From NCBI RefSeq assembly GCF_000325705.1, contig NC_019904.1:5439501-5503500 (forward strand): 64,000 bases of DNA, read 5' to 3'. The notes under the pieces were generated by a model. It saw only the letters and a program-made list of their open reading frames with translations, ran no database searches and had not been told where the DNA came from. Each line of letters opens with the position of its first letter. Positions within the stretch are counted from its first letter, which is position 1. Of this stretch, positions 1 through 7,643 are shown one piece after another. Both the position numbers and the translations under genes were made by a program. The DNA comes from Echinicola vietnamensis DSM 17526 (GTDB lineage: Bacteria; Bacteroidota; Bacteroidia; Cytophagales; Cyclobacteriaceae).

Positions 1-1153
1 TTTCATTCATCTCGTACAGGGCATCAGGGATATTGTTTAAGGTCACGCTACCCGTGGTGCTTCCGGCAGGAACCGTGATCGTTGTATTGCTCAGGCTATA
101 ATCTACCGAATTCGTCGCGGTCCCTCCAGTAGAAAGCCCTACGGTGGTGTTCATCCCATAACTATTGGATAGCGTCGCGGTTACGGTGGTCGCTGTGGCC
201 AGGCTTTCATATTTGGAAGTGGGGCTTACACTGAGTGTCACCGTGGGCACCGGGGTTACGTTCAAAGTAGCGGTATAGTTTCCCGAGCTATTATCCGTGC
301 CGTCATTTACTTCAAACTGAAAGGAAGTGTTGGTGCTACCGGCTTGGATATACTGCAAGTTTCCGGCATCCAAGCTGGCCTTGCTGATCTGCTGCCCCCC
401 TACGACAGCTTCTCCCCCATCAAAGGTGTCGTCATTGTCCCCATCCAAAAAGAGGGTGCCGGTCCCCGCTACCGATTCGATCAGCACATGGTTCAAGGGG
501 GTTCCATCAGCGTCCGAATAACCAAAATCCGAAGCAGCAAAAGTATAGACCAAATTTTCGTAAGGCCCATTCGATGCCGTGAAACTGGAAGCCGTTGGAG
601 CAGTATTTGCGGTGGGAATACTATAAACAATATCATCCAAATCGACAGTAATATTCCCTCCGGAAATGGTAAAGCTTGTAATGTTGCTAAAGCCGGATTC
701 AGAGGAAAAATCATAATTTTGCTCAACAGAATAGACTCCATTGGATGGAAAACTCTTGCTCCCCCCTTCGTTTGTTGAAAAAGTGATATTTGCATCTGCA
801 ATAATATCAAAGGATAAAGATTGGAGACTAAAAACCTGCCCAGATCCTAGACTTATGACAATACTGTTAATATTAAAACTACCTCCTTTGTCAAATTGAA
901 GGGCATAATCTGCTGCTCCATCTTCAGACAATGAAAATGTTGAATTTGAAGTGGCATTTGTATAATTCGAACTTAATCCATTGATCTGATACCTGATACC
1001 ATCGTTTGTAAAGTCCTTGCTGGTCACGTTAAATGCAGGATCGTCATCAAAGTTTTCCATAAACGTCTGCCCGTATAACTGATAGGAGCACATCAATCCG
1101 ACGACAAAAAGCAACAGTGCTTTGAAGTATGTCAGTAGGTAAATATTCTTCAT
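1..1153 (-). CDS. Secreted cadherin-like/Calx-beta repeat protein (3' part missing)
   Basis: The frame stays open from an ATG at 1153 to the window edge, so the first 384 codons are visible and the C-terminus lies outside. Residues 1-29 form a signal peptide (a hydrophobic LLLFVVGLMC core, probable cut after YG before QTF). Next comes a beta-rich part with DFTNDGIRYQI and IVISLGSGQVFSLQSLSFD, then a cadherin-like repeat (near 190-300) with FAASDFGYSDADGTPLNHV, FLDGDNDDTFDGGEAV and SFQFEVNDG. The last visible part resembles a Calx-beta unit (TVTLSVSP, TVTATLSNSYG, ATNSVDYSLSNTTITVPAG). Such proteins are large, extracellular and often carry a type IX secretion signal at the missing end. It follows the tail-collar gene on the same strand. 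A surface or adhesion role is inferred. Confidence 0.75.
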   Translation of the reverse strand, partial: MKNIYLLTYFKALLLFVVGLMCSYQLYGQTFMENFDDDPAFNVTSKDFTNDGIRYQINGLSSNYTNATSNSTFSLSEDGAADYALQFDKGGSFNINSIVISLGSGQVFSLQSLSFDIIADANITFSTNEGGSKSFPSNGVYSVEQNYDFSSESGFSNITSFTISGGNITVDLDDIVYSIPTANTAPTASSFTASNGPYENLVYTFAASDFGYSDADGTPLNHVLIESVAGTGTLFLDGDNDDTFDGGEAVVGGQQISKASLDAGNLQYIQAGSTNTSFQFEVNDGTDNSSGNYTATLNVTPVPTVTLSVSPTSKYESLATATTVTATLSNSYGMNTTVGLSTGGTATNSVDYSLSNTTITVPAGSTTGSVTLNNIPDALYEMNE

Positions 1154-1306
1154 AATTTCTTTTGTTTCAGGGGCATTGTAAAGGGGAGGTAGATCAAATG
1201 GAGGCCTCATCACAGGAGCAAGCCCTGTCGGTATTTGAGCGGCATCCTCACAAACGGCTAAGGGCAGGGGAATCCCCCTGCCTCATCATCTTACATTGCG
1301 CTTCCA

Positions 1307-1873
1307 TCAATTTCGTGGCGGGAAAATCCCCTGCACACAAATGATAAAACTGATGCAGGAATAGGGCTGGACATTGTTCACCGGGATATTCCCCCCTGTT
1401 CTCCCCGTCTCTGAAACTGTCTGGCTTCCAGCGTTCAGCGAGACACTTGGAGCTTCACTGTTAAACCCTTGTGCAGGTCTACCTGCTGCCATGGGTGCCG
1501 CTATGGTCGTGGCGCCATTGGTTCCTGGTATTTGCTCGGTAGCCTGTGCAGGACTTGCCTTGATCGAGACCGGAGCCAACGAGTGGCTGTGGGAAGGTAA
1601 GTTGGCCAAGGTAAGCGTATTGGTTTCTGCACCACCTTTTTGTCCCGGTCTATGATCGGACAATCCTGGTCCATGTCCAGGACCTACAGGCACCCTTCCC
1701 CTCAGGTCGGGCAGTGCAAAAGTCGTCCTACCGTCCCCTCCATAGGTGGTCCCCAATAAAGAAAACAGTGCGGAATATTGTGAAATTGCCAAAAGCTGGC
1801 CCTCGCAGTACATCCAGCCCCTTGGGGCAAAATTTCCTGCAAACATTTTTACGGTTGCCATGTACTCGTCCAT
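1307..1873 (-). CDS. Phage tail-collar domain protein (microcystin-dependent-protein type)
   Basis: This 188-residue protein opens with a typical tail-collar module: VKMFAGNFAPRGWMYCEGQL, then ALFSLLGTTYGGDGRTTFALPDLRGRVPVGPG (residues about 8-65). Its end, NVQPYSCISFIICVQGIFP, matches the short tail of the MdpA/B/C-like proteins common in Bacteroidota. The Ala/Thr/Pro-rich middle is variable. These proteins resemble the receptor-binding tip of phage short tail fibres but usually occur outside prophages, and their role is unknown. No other phage genes are near. It lies 51 bases downstream of an unknown gene on the same strand, within the cluster that also holds the aerolysin-fold protein. The family call is firm; a cell-surface or injection-related role is only a guess. 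Confidence 0.85.
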   Translation of the reverse strand: MDEYMATVKMFAGNFAPRGWMYCEGQLLAISQYSALFSLLGTTYGGDGRTTFALPDLRGRVPVGPGHGPGLSDHRPGQKGGAETNTLTLANLPSHSHSLAPVSIKASPAQATEQIPGTNGATTIAAPMAAGRPAQGFNSEAPSVSLNAGSQTVSETGRTGGNIPVNNVQPYSCISFIICVQGIFPPRN

Positions 1874-1924
1874 TTTTTCGTTGTTTTAGTTCAAAAATTG
1901 ATTTTCAGTAATCGCTATATGTCG

Positions 1925-2359
1925 TTAACCTTGGTCTTGATATTCCTGGTTGATCTTTTGGTAAAGTGCTTTCATTTCATCAATTACCTTGTCGTAGTTT
2001 TCCGAAAGTCGTTGAAGGTTCTGATGAATGGATCTATTGTCTATATCATTTTTCTTTCCAGCTTCCAAATCACTTTTTTGATGGTCCAGCTTGAATATTT
2101 GCGTTCTTAACGCTTCCATGCTCCCTAATAAAAGTTGCACGCGATCCGATTGGTACTTTTCAGGATCCTGCTGCAGCTCTCTTAGGAAACCATACCACGC
2201 CATGCTGTGTGCACAGCTTATACGGCTGTTCCGTACAGCCAGCGGACAAAAACCCCTTCGCTCCCAAGCATGTTGCTGCCCCTCTTGTTCGCTGCCCGCA
2301 GGTATAAACGCTTCATGGGCAAGCCCGCAATTACACACCTTGTACCTTAATAATTCCAT
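1925..2359 (-). CDS. Hypothetical cysteine- and glutamine-rich protein with a coiled-coil C-terminus
   Basis: This 144-residue protein is not recognised. The N-terminal third has several cysteines (CNCGLAHEAF, RGFCPLAVRN, ISCAHSMAWY) that could bind metal or form disulfides. The C-terminal two thirds is charged and heptad-like (RVQLLLGSMEALRTQIFKL, LQRLSENYDKVIDEMKALYQ), suggesting a coiled coil. It has no signal peptide or membrane segment. Its place between the LivJ-like gene and the tail-collar gene, all on the minus strand with short gaps, suggests one transcription unit. No function is assigned. Confidence 0.6.
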   Translation of the reverse strand: MELLRYKVCNCGLAHEAFIPAGSEQEGQQHAWERRGFCPLAVRNSRISCAHSMAWYGFLRELQQDPEKYQSDRVQLLLGSMEALRTQIFKLDHQKSDLEAGKKNDIDNRSIHQNLQRLSENYDKVIDEMKALYQKINQEYQDQG

Positions 2360-2410
2360 ATCCGAATGGCTGACAACGCTCCTGGAGCGTCGCTATATTA
2401 ATCCTACAAT

Positions 2411-3316
2411 TCATCCACTACATGCTACACTATACTCCTCTTTGAAAACAATCTCCCTTTTGGATCCTATGTTTTCATGCTTTGTCCCGACTTTGGAAAC
2501 ATAGACGACACTGGATCGGGGGCTTCCTGTACGCAGATTGATCGCTCCTCGCGGCCCGGTCACGTTTACCCGCTGCAAAGCCGGTAAAATACCGTTTGGT
2601 GAAGGGGAATGTCCTTTATGGCTGGGATTTCTCAGTAGCAAACCGATTTCATAGGCAAGCAGGGCATAGGGGGATGGAATGGTAGCAAAACACCGCTGAA
2701 AACGCTCCACAAATTCCAAATTAGCCTCGTTTTCAAGTTCACAAAACCAAGTGGATGCCGAAAATAGGGACTTGGTGCTGACCTCCAGGACTTGGATCAT
2801 ATCCGAGACATCGTGACAATAATCCATCAGGCGTTTTATGACAGGTCCAGTCTCCTTATCGCTTTCCAAAAGGCATGCAGGATTGTCCATCTTACTAAGA
2901 CTGACACAAGACTGCTGGCCAAATAAGTCCCTTACAAAATTCGCCAGTACAAACTGACTGGATGATAAATCCAGGCTGTTGACCAAAATATGTGGCACCA
3001 TATGGTTCCACGGATTTCCAGATGTGGCAATATTGATCACCACAACGGGACAGTGACAGTTCTGCAGGTTCTCCAAGATTCCCGGTTCCCTGTTTCCTTC
3101 CTGCACCGCCAATATCAGCGACACACCTGGTGTTGACTCAAGTCGCTCTAGGGCCACATTAAAATCTCCCTGTACAGTGGTATGGTAATATTGGACCATA
3201 AAGTCCACTTTATCTTGCCCATCACTGGCTATACCGATCCTCAGGCCGTTTTTGATTTCCTGTTCAACGCGGGAAGCCTGGCCTGAGAACGGTATGAACA
3301 ATCCTACTTTCATCAT
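2411..3316 (-). CDS. LivJ-like periplasmic-binding-protein fold, without signal peptide
   Basis: About 301 residues. The start MMKVGLFIPFSGQ resembles the first strand and loop of branched-chain amino acid (LivJ/Peripla_BP_6) binding proteins, and later segments keep the alternating Rossmann-like pattern (VSLILAVQEG, CPVVVINIATSG, ILPALQRVNVTGPRGAINL). The family is normally exported and about 370 residues long. This one begins directly at the first strand, has no signal peptide and is shorter, so it probably stays in the cytoplasm or leaves by another route. Three start codons lie in a row (TTG, ATG, ATG); the first ATG is used here. It sits between the aerolysin-fold gene and a coiled-coil protein on the same strand. 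No transporter genes are nearby, so the ligand is unknown. Confidence 0.6.
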   Translation of the reverse strand: MMKVGLFIPFSGQASRVEQEIKNGLRIGIASDGQDKVDFMVQYYHTTVQGDFNVALERLESTPGVSLILAVQEGNREPGILENLQNCHCPVVVINIATSGNPWNHMVPHILVNSLDLSSSQFVLANFVRDLFGQQSCVSLSKMDNPACLLESDKETGPVIKRLMDYCHDVSDMIQVLEVSTKSLFSASTWFCELENEANLEFVERFQRCFATIPSPYALLAYEIGLLLRNPSHKGHSPSPNGILPALQRVNVTGPRGAINLRTGSPRSSVVYVSKVGTKHENIGSKREIVFKEEYSVACSG

Positions 3317-3514
3317 CAAAAAAGCAACTTTTACTATCTATTTCTTTTTACTCATGTTGGTAAGGGCAAATTTGCATTATTATCAATCTCCCTGACAGCG
3401 CAAAAATCCCCATTCCCCAAACCGGGTAGAAATACGTGGTCATGCCTAACAAAAAACGGTAGTCCCCAAAAGAAAATGGCAGGAGATTATCCCCTGCCAT
3501 CCTGTAATGAAAAA

Positions 3515-4378
3515 TCAAACACCCACCTCGTCGGCAAGCACCCTTTCACGTACCAATTTCCCGTTGGTCTTATCCTTCAATTCGATTTTGGAATTGGAAT
3601 AATATCCGATTTCAATGTCTTCGGTAGACTGCACGGAATTTTTGATTCCTCCCGATGACATCACCCCGCCGATTCCCAGGCTCCAGAAGTGATGACCTTT
3701 GTAGGTGGGGTTATAATTGATGGCCGTGTTGCCGATCAAGTAGGCATTGTACCGCAACCTCACCTTCATGACACCCCTGCTGGCAGAAAGTTCCGCTAGG
3801 ATGGACTGCCCCGGGTCGAGCTCCACACTCACTCCTGCGGTGGATCCCACGGTAATGGACTTGGATTCCTGCCCTCCTACTCCCCAAGATTGGCTATAGG
3901 AAAGGGAGGTCTCCCCTCCACCGCCAGCACCGAGAAACTTCACGTCATAGCTAAACTTCTGGCCAATTGACAATGTTCCTCCTGTACTCCAATTGGAGCT
4001 GGTCGTATTGTTTACCGAATCGGAAATGGCGACGTTAAACGTCCCCTTTTTGCTGCTGTCATTGGTGAATTCCTGGGTCTTGACGATCACCGGTTCTGAG
4101 GTGATGCCCAAGATCTCTGCGCTCTGAACGACCAGCACCATCTGCACTTGGGGCCAACTGTATTTCTTGTACAAATCGCCCCATGGTGTCGGACTGTGCA
4201 GATAGGCATCGTTTGGAGATTTGCCAAAATAGGCCTTTACCGCATCCTTGAGCTGCTTATCGCCCAATCTAAAAGTGGTTCGCTCTTCGTCGGTGATGAC
4301 GTGCTGGACCGTTCCACTTGCATTTACACTTGAAACGGACTGGTCATGTCCTGCAATAATACTAATGCTGATTCCCAT
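3515..4378 (-). CDS. Aerolysin/ETX-MTX2-like beta-pore-forming protein candidate
   Basis: This 287-residue protein has the layout of aerolysin-type pore formers. An N-terminal part (1-100, with TPWGDLYKKYSWPQVQMVLVV) leads into a long stretch of alternating Ser/Thr strands: SKKGTFNVAISDSVNNTTSS, GTLSIGQKFSYDVKF, GGGGETSLSYSQSWGVGGQ and ESKSITVGSTAGVSVELDPG. In this fold, the amphipathic Ser/Thr hairpin between strands becomes the membrane barrel. The following VKVRLRYNAYLIGN-like strand and the GHHFWSLGIGGVM segment also fit. There is no signal peptide, so release could be by lysis or a non-Sec route. It heads the minus-strand cluster with a LivJ-like and a tail-collar protein. The fold call rests on pattern only; a non-toxic lectin-like or structural protein of the same fold is possible. 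Confidence 0.6.
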   Translation of the reverse strand: MGISISIIAGHDQSVSSVNASGTVQHVITDEERTTFRLGDKQLKDAVKAYFGKSPNDAYLHSPTPWGDLYKKYSWPQVQMVLVVQSAEILGITSEPVIVKTQEFTNDSSKKGTFNVAISDSVNNTTSSNWSTGGTLSIGQKFSYDVKFLGAGGGGETSLSYSQSWGVGGQESKSITVGSTAGVSVELDPGQSILAELSASRGVMKVRLRYNAYLIGNTAINYNPTYKGHHFWSLGIGGVMSSGGIKNSVQSTEDIEIGYYSNSKIELKDKTNGKLVRERVLADEVGV

Positions 4379-4813
4379 GATGTTAAGAATTTAATGGTTA
4401 AAAAAAAACTTGGTAACGCTTACTCTTTTGAAGGGATTTTCGGCTTCCTCCCAGCTTACAAAGCTGCTGATGATCAATAGTATACAACCATCCGCAACAC
4501 AACAAAGGTCTTGTTGTTGTTAAAAACACAGGCAAATGAAATTGCCTGTAACCGTTGGCGTGGTCTGTTCCCTTGTTACAAAATCCACTGTAGAACCGTG
4601 GCAAAAATGCCTGTCCATTAGCGTCAAATAGGGATCCTTTCTTTTCGTTGATTCAAAGGTCTGAAAAATCACCTTTGCACAACAGCGTAAAAATGGCCGG
4701 CTTTGCTTTTGGGTAAAAATACCTGCATGGGTTCTGGAGCATCTTTGGCCGAAAGGGCAATAATCATCAAAAAAATACACCGATAAACCTCTGAACACCG
4801 ACTGCTCCAAGTG
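4379..4813. other. Intergenic region with one terminator
   Basis: No convincing gene is present. The short minus-strand frames here run through a hairpin and are rich in Cys and Phe with no domain pattern. The region holds the upstream part of the aerolysin-fold gene and the tail of the two-component operon. Confidence 0.6.
4522..4549 (-). terminator. Rho-independent terminator of the two-component operon
   Basis: A perfect 8-bp inverted repeat (ACAGGCAA, 6-nt loop, TTGCCTGT at 4528-4549) is followed on the minus strand by GTTTTT. It lies about 265 bases past the LuxR-type regulator stop, with no gene between, so it most likely ends that transcript. Confidence 0.65.
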
Positions 4814-5515
4814 TCAGTCGTTCAGCGGATCGGTCAGGTCGGAAACATCGATAATCTCATGCTGGAGACCAAACACGATCAATCCCACCACATTTTTGGA
4901 ATTGGTCTTGCTCAAAAGGTTATTGCGGTGTCCCTCCACGGTTCGCTCACTAAGAAAAAGCTTTTCGGCTATTTCCTGTGTCCTGTACTGTTGGCAGAGA
5001 AGCAATAGAATTTCCCTCTCACGTTTGGTAATAAATCCTGCATCAAACTCGGATGTACTGTTTTTCTTGGTCCTGTTATGAAAGTCTCCATTGATGATCT
5101 GCAGGATTTCGTTACTGTAGAAAAACCCCTTTTCCGCTACTTCCCCGACCACTTCCAGCATGGCTTCAGGACTGGCATCCTTGGTAATATAGCCTGAAGC
5201 TCCCAGGTTTAGCATATTGAGGATAAAGGCTTTGCCCTTATGGGTGGTCAGCGCGATCACCTTGACCTCAGGGTATTTTTTGGCCACGACCTTGGTGGTC
5301 TCCACACCATTCATTTCGGGCATTTTCAGGTCCATCAGGATGATATCGGGAAAATCGGCACCTCCTTCTGCTTCCACCAGCTTTTCGGTCAGTTCTACCC
5401 CATTTCCTACATCAAAAACCACCTCATAACTGCCGGTATGCTCCAACAAGTGGCCCAATGCCGCCCTAAAAAGCCGTTCATCATCAGCCAATGCTATGCG
5501 AATTTTCTGCTCCAT
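4814..5515 (-). CDS. NarL/LuxR-type response regulator
   Basis: Receiver domain (residues 1-125) with the acidic pair ALADDE near residue 10, phosphoacceptor Asp in IILMDLKMPEMNG (near 62), Thr in VIALTTHKG and Lys in GYITKDASPE. A C-terminal LuxR-type helix-turn-helix follows (FITKREREILLLLCQQ, TQEIAEKLFLSERTVEGHR). The length of about 233 is normal. The ATG overlaps the stop of the upstream kinase (TGATG), so translation is coupled and the two surely form a pair. A TTG three bases earlier could also start it. It is the last gene of a four-gene minus-strand unit. Targets are unknown. Confidence 0.93.
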   Translation of the reverse strand: MEQKIRIALADDERLFRAALGHLLEHTGSYEVVFDVGNGVELTEKLVEAEGGADFPDIILMDLKMPEMNGVETTKVVAKKYPEVKVIALTTHKGKAFILNMLNLGASGYITKDASPEAMLEVVGEVAEKGFFYSNEILQIINGDFHNRTKKNSTSEFDAGFITKREREILLLLCQQYRTQEIAEKLFLSERTVEGHRNNLLSKTNSKNVVGLIVFGLQHEIIDVSDLTDPLND

Positions 5516-6279
5516 CAAAATGATTTTTTAATCGTCAATATAAAACCTTTTCCCGCTTTGGAATCAATGGCCAAAACCCCTTCCATCATGGCTACTCGGT
5601 TTTGGATGTTCAGCATGCCAATACCGTCAGCGACCTCTTGATCGTCGAAGCCCTTTCCATTGTCCTGATAGCGATAGTCGATCCCCTTGGAATCTATCCG
5701 GATGTTGACAAAAACCTTGGAAGCTTCCGCATGCTTGACGGTATTGTTCAGCAGTTCCTGTGTAATCCTGTAGAGGATCAACCTGCCCTCTTGGTCCAAC
5801 AGTCCATCTTGAATGAAAGCGTCCAGCTGTCCTTTTGGGCCATTTTCAGTCTTTGGGAGACTGTCCAGCAATTCTTCGATTCCTGCTTCCAGGCCAAACT
5901 TTTCCAAGACCACCGGAGAATAGGCATGGCTGAGTTCGCGCGTGCTGTCCACCACCTTTTCGGTAAGGGCCAATACATCGGGCAAGGGCCCATCACCTTC
6001 CCCTGCTTTGAGCTGGTGCAAGCTGAGCTTGATCGTGGTCAACTTGGAACCGATATCGTCGTGCAATGCATCCGACACCCTCCGGCGTTCTTCCTCTTGT
6101 GAGCGAATCACCGTATGCAACAGTTCCGTTTGGTGTTTGAGCTTCAGCTCGGCATTGCGCATCTTTTCCTGAATGACCTTCTTCCTGAAAAGCTCCAGCG
6201 AAACAATTACCACGACGGCCATGACCATCACCAAGCCTATGGCCAGCAAAATATACTTTACGAATTCCGTACTTTCCAT
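5515..6279 (-). CDS. Membrane-anchored HisKA_3-type sensor histidine kinase
   Basis: 254 residues: one N-terminal transmembrane helix (YILLAIGLVMVMAVVVIVSL), a short coiled-coil linker, a HisKA_3 dimerisation/phosphoacceptor segment with VSDALHDDIGSKLTTIKLSL (His near residue 73), then an ATPase domain with the N-box in TQELLNNTVKHAEA and the G-box in YQDNGKGFDD and GIGMLNIQNRV. It has no sensor domain of its own. Its start overlaps the preceding membrane-protein gene by 22 bases, so that polytopic protein is a plausible sensing partner. It is the cognate kinase of the coupled LuxR-type regulator. Confidence 0.92.
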   Translation of the reverse strand: MESTEFVKYILLAIGLVMVMAVVVIVSLELFRKKVIQEKMRNAELKLKHQTELLHTVIRSQEEERRRVSDALHDDIGSKLTTIKLSLHQLKAGEGDGPLPDVLALTEKVVDSTRELSHAYSPVVLEKFGLEAGIEELLDSLPKTENGPKGQLDAFIQDGLLDQEGRLILYRITQELLNNTVKHAEASKVFVNIRIDSKGIDYRYQDNGKGFDDQEVADGIGMLNIQNRVAMMEGVLAIDSKAGKGFILTIKKSF

Positions 6280-6881
6280 AATTGGGCGAAATAGAATCCT
6301 TGGAAGACCATGAACAGGACCAGGTTAATGAACAACAGGGGCTTCCAGTCCAACTGGCTCAGCTTATCCCCCAACAGAAATACGATGGAGCTTCCACCGG
6401 CATAAATCATCATTCCGTAATGGAGCAGTTTATGCGTCATGGAACGGTCATTTAGGACACCATGTACCAAATAGAAAATGGACGTAAAGACAAATATCAG
6501 GTTCATGGCGAAGTACGAATACCCGCCAAAAACCTGTGCCAAGCTGCTCCATTTGGTGCTGTATTCCCATCCTGTCAATATTGCACAGAGGCCCAAAAAG
6601 GCCAAAAACCACCTTCTGGAAGGCCCGGAAGGCAAAATCTTCCAGTAATACAGCCCATAACCGATAAATTGCGCAGCAAAGTATACATGGAACAGCAATA
6701 GGTTACTGATACCGTTTCTGGCGAGGAAAAAACTCACCACCTGGACAAGGTAAACGATAAAGAAAGTAGCTGAAAAGATCCGGGTAGGCAGATTGGATCT
6801 TTGAAAGCATATGCCTCCAAAAATCACCACCAATGAAAACGAAATCAAATTCAGGTAGTTCAATACGCTAAACACACTCAT
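6258..6881 (-). CDS. Polytopic membrane protein, possible sensor partner of the kinase
   Basis: 207 residues with about seven hydrophobic helices (examples: LISFSLVVIFGGICF, IFSATFFIVYLVQVVSFFLA, WFLAFLGLCAILTGW, YFAMNLIFVFTSIFYLVHGV, PLLFINLVLFMVFQGFYFAQ) and no recognised catalytic motif. The layout resembles the seven-helix membrane parts that come before kinases in Bacteroidota regulators. Its 3' end overlaps the kinase start by 22 bases and its 5' end is 30 bases from the CPPxCG protein gene. I infer that it detects a membrane or envelope signal for the kinase. It may belong to a known but unnamed family. Confidence 0.75.
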   Translation of the reverse strand: MSVFSVLNYLNLISFSLVVIFGGICFQRSNLPTRIFSATFFIVYLVQVVSFFLARNGISNLLLFHVYFAAQFIGYGLYYWKILPSGPSRRWFLAFLGLCAILTGWEYSTKWSSLAQVFGGYSYFAMNLIFVFTSIFYLVHGVLNDRSMTHKLLHYGMMIYAGGSSIVFLLGDKLSQLDWKPLLFINLVLFMVFQGFYFAQLWKVRNS

Positions 6882-6911
6882 GATCGATAGTTGTTGCCAG
6901 GTGGTAAACGT

Positions 6912-7241
6912 TTATAGGCTCAACAGTCCATCATCATCCATTTCCCCACAATCCGGCGGACAGGGCTTGGTAAAATCATACACAAACTGCCCCTGGGCTT
7001 CATTGGTCATGTCGTTTCCGTTTTCATCCACGCCCACGATCAGGAGCTTTTCCATGTCATTGTCATCAATGCCCAAATAGGTACGGACATTGGTCGCACC
7101 GATTTCAGCAATGACCTCTTGCAGGTCTATCATCGGCACCAAAAAACCATTGACAGGGGTCTTTTTGTTGTAGTCTTTCTCCATTTTCTTCCACCGCTGC
7201 ATCCATTTCTTTGCAGTTGCCTTAGGAATAGTATTTTTCAT
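6912..7241 (-). CDS. Small conserved Bacteroidota protein with C-terminal CPPDCG motif
   Basis: 109 residues, soluble, no signal peptide. It begins with a basic helix (TAKKWMQRWKKMEKDY), has a compact alpha/beta core (VRTYLGIDDNDMEKLLIVGV, DENGNDMT) and ends with FTKPCPPDCGEMDDDG. From memory, similar 100-130 residue proteins ending in CPPxC recur in Bacteroidota, often beside a seven-helix membrane protein; their function is not established. The two cysteines could bind a metal or form a redox pair. It is the first gene of the unit with the membrane protein, kinase and regulator. A Bacteroidota-type promoter candidate sits just upstream (7268-7300). Confidence 0.75.
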   Translation of the reverse strand: MKNTIPKATAKKWMQRWKKMEKDYNKKTPVNGFLVPMIDLQEVIAEIGATNVRTYLGIDDNDMEKLLIVGVDENGNDMTNEAQGQFVYDFTKPCPPDCGEMDDDGLLSL

Positions 7242-7643
7242 AGTTTAGTTTGTTAAATTAATGTTGTCAAACTTAGGTAGGGGGTGAATATATATTGCAA
7301 GCTAATCCTAAATAAAGGATATTCAAAGCAAGTTTAGGTAATTATAAAATATTATCTTCTTGCATTTACGAACAAATTTCTTCCGTTAGTTTACTTAAAT
7401 ACTGACATCAATGGCAAAAGGCCATCCGCCCATGCATGAAATTTTTACCAATGACAATTTGGTACAATTGGACGAATATATTATAAAATAAATGCCCAAT
7501 CCCTTCAACATATCTTGTTAATATAGTGTCAACCTCCGCCAATATGCCACAACCTCCCTTAGCGGATAATAATTACCTTTATGCATGCAAATAAATGCTC
7601 CAACTACGGACATTTCATTGGACAAAAACACTGTGGAAAATTG
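7242..7643. other. Divergent intergenic region
   Basis: AT-rich spacer between the minus-strand signalling unit and the plus-strand glycosidase. Apart from the minus-strand promoter candidate I see no gene, strong repeat or hairpin. The frame upstream of the chosen glycosidase start (7581-7643) could encode 21 extra residues, but these would precede a complete signal peptide and are unlikely to be used. Confidence 0.5.
7268..7300 (-). promoter_or_regulatory. Bacteroidota-type promoter candidate for the CPPxCG-kinase unit
   Basis: On the minus strand, TAAGTTTG (7275-7268) matches the -7 element TAnnTTTG. A TTG at 7300-7298 lies 22 nt upstream, one base beyond the usual 19-21. The leader to the ATG at 7241 would be about 20 nt. 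Confidence 0.45.

Noticed and set aside
1307..4378. Prophage or contractile injection system
   Set aside because: Only a tail-collar protein is present; no capsid, sheath, tube, baseplate, lysis or integrase gene is visible.
4520..4810. 96-codon minus-strand frame
   Set aside because: It runs through a terminator hairpin and looks like random sequence.
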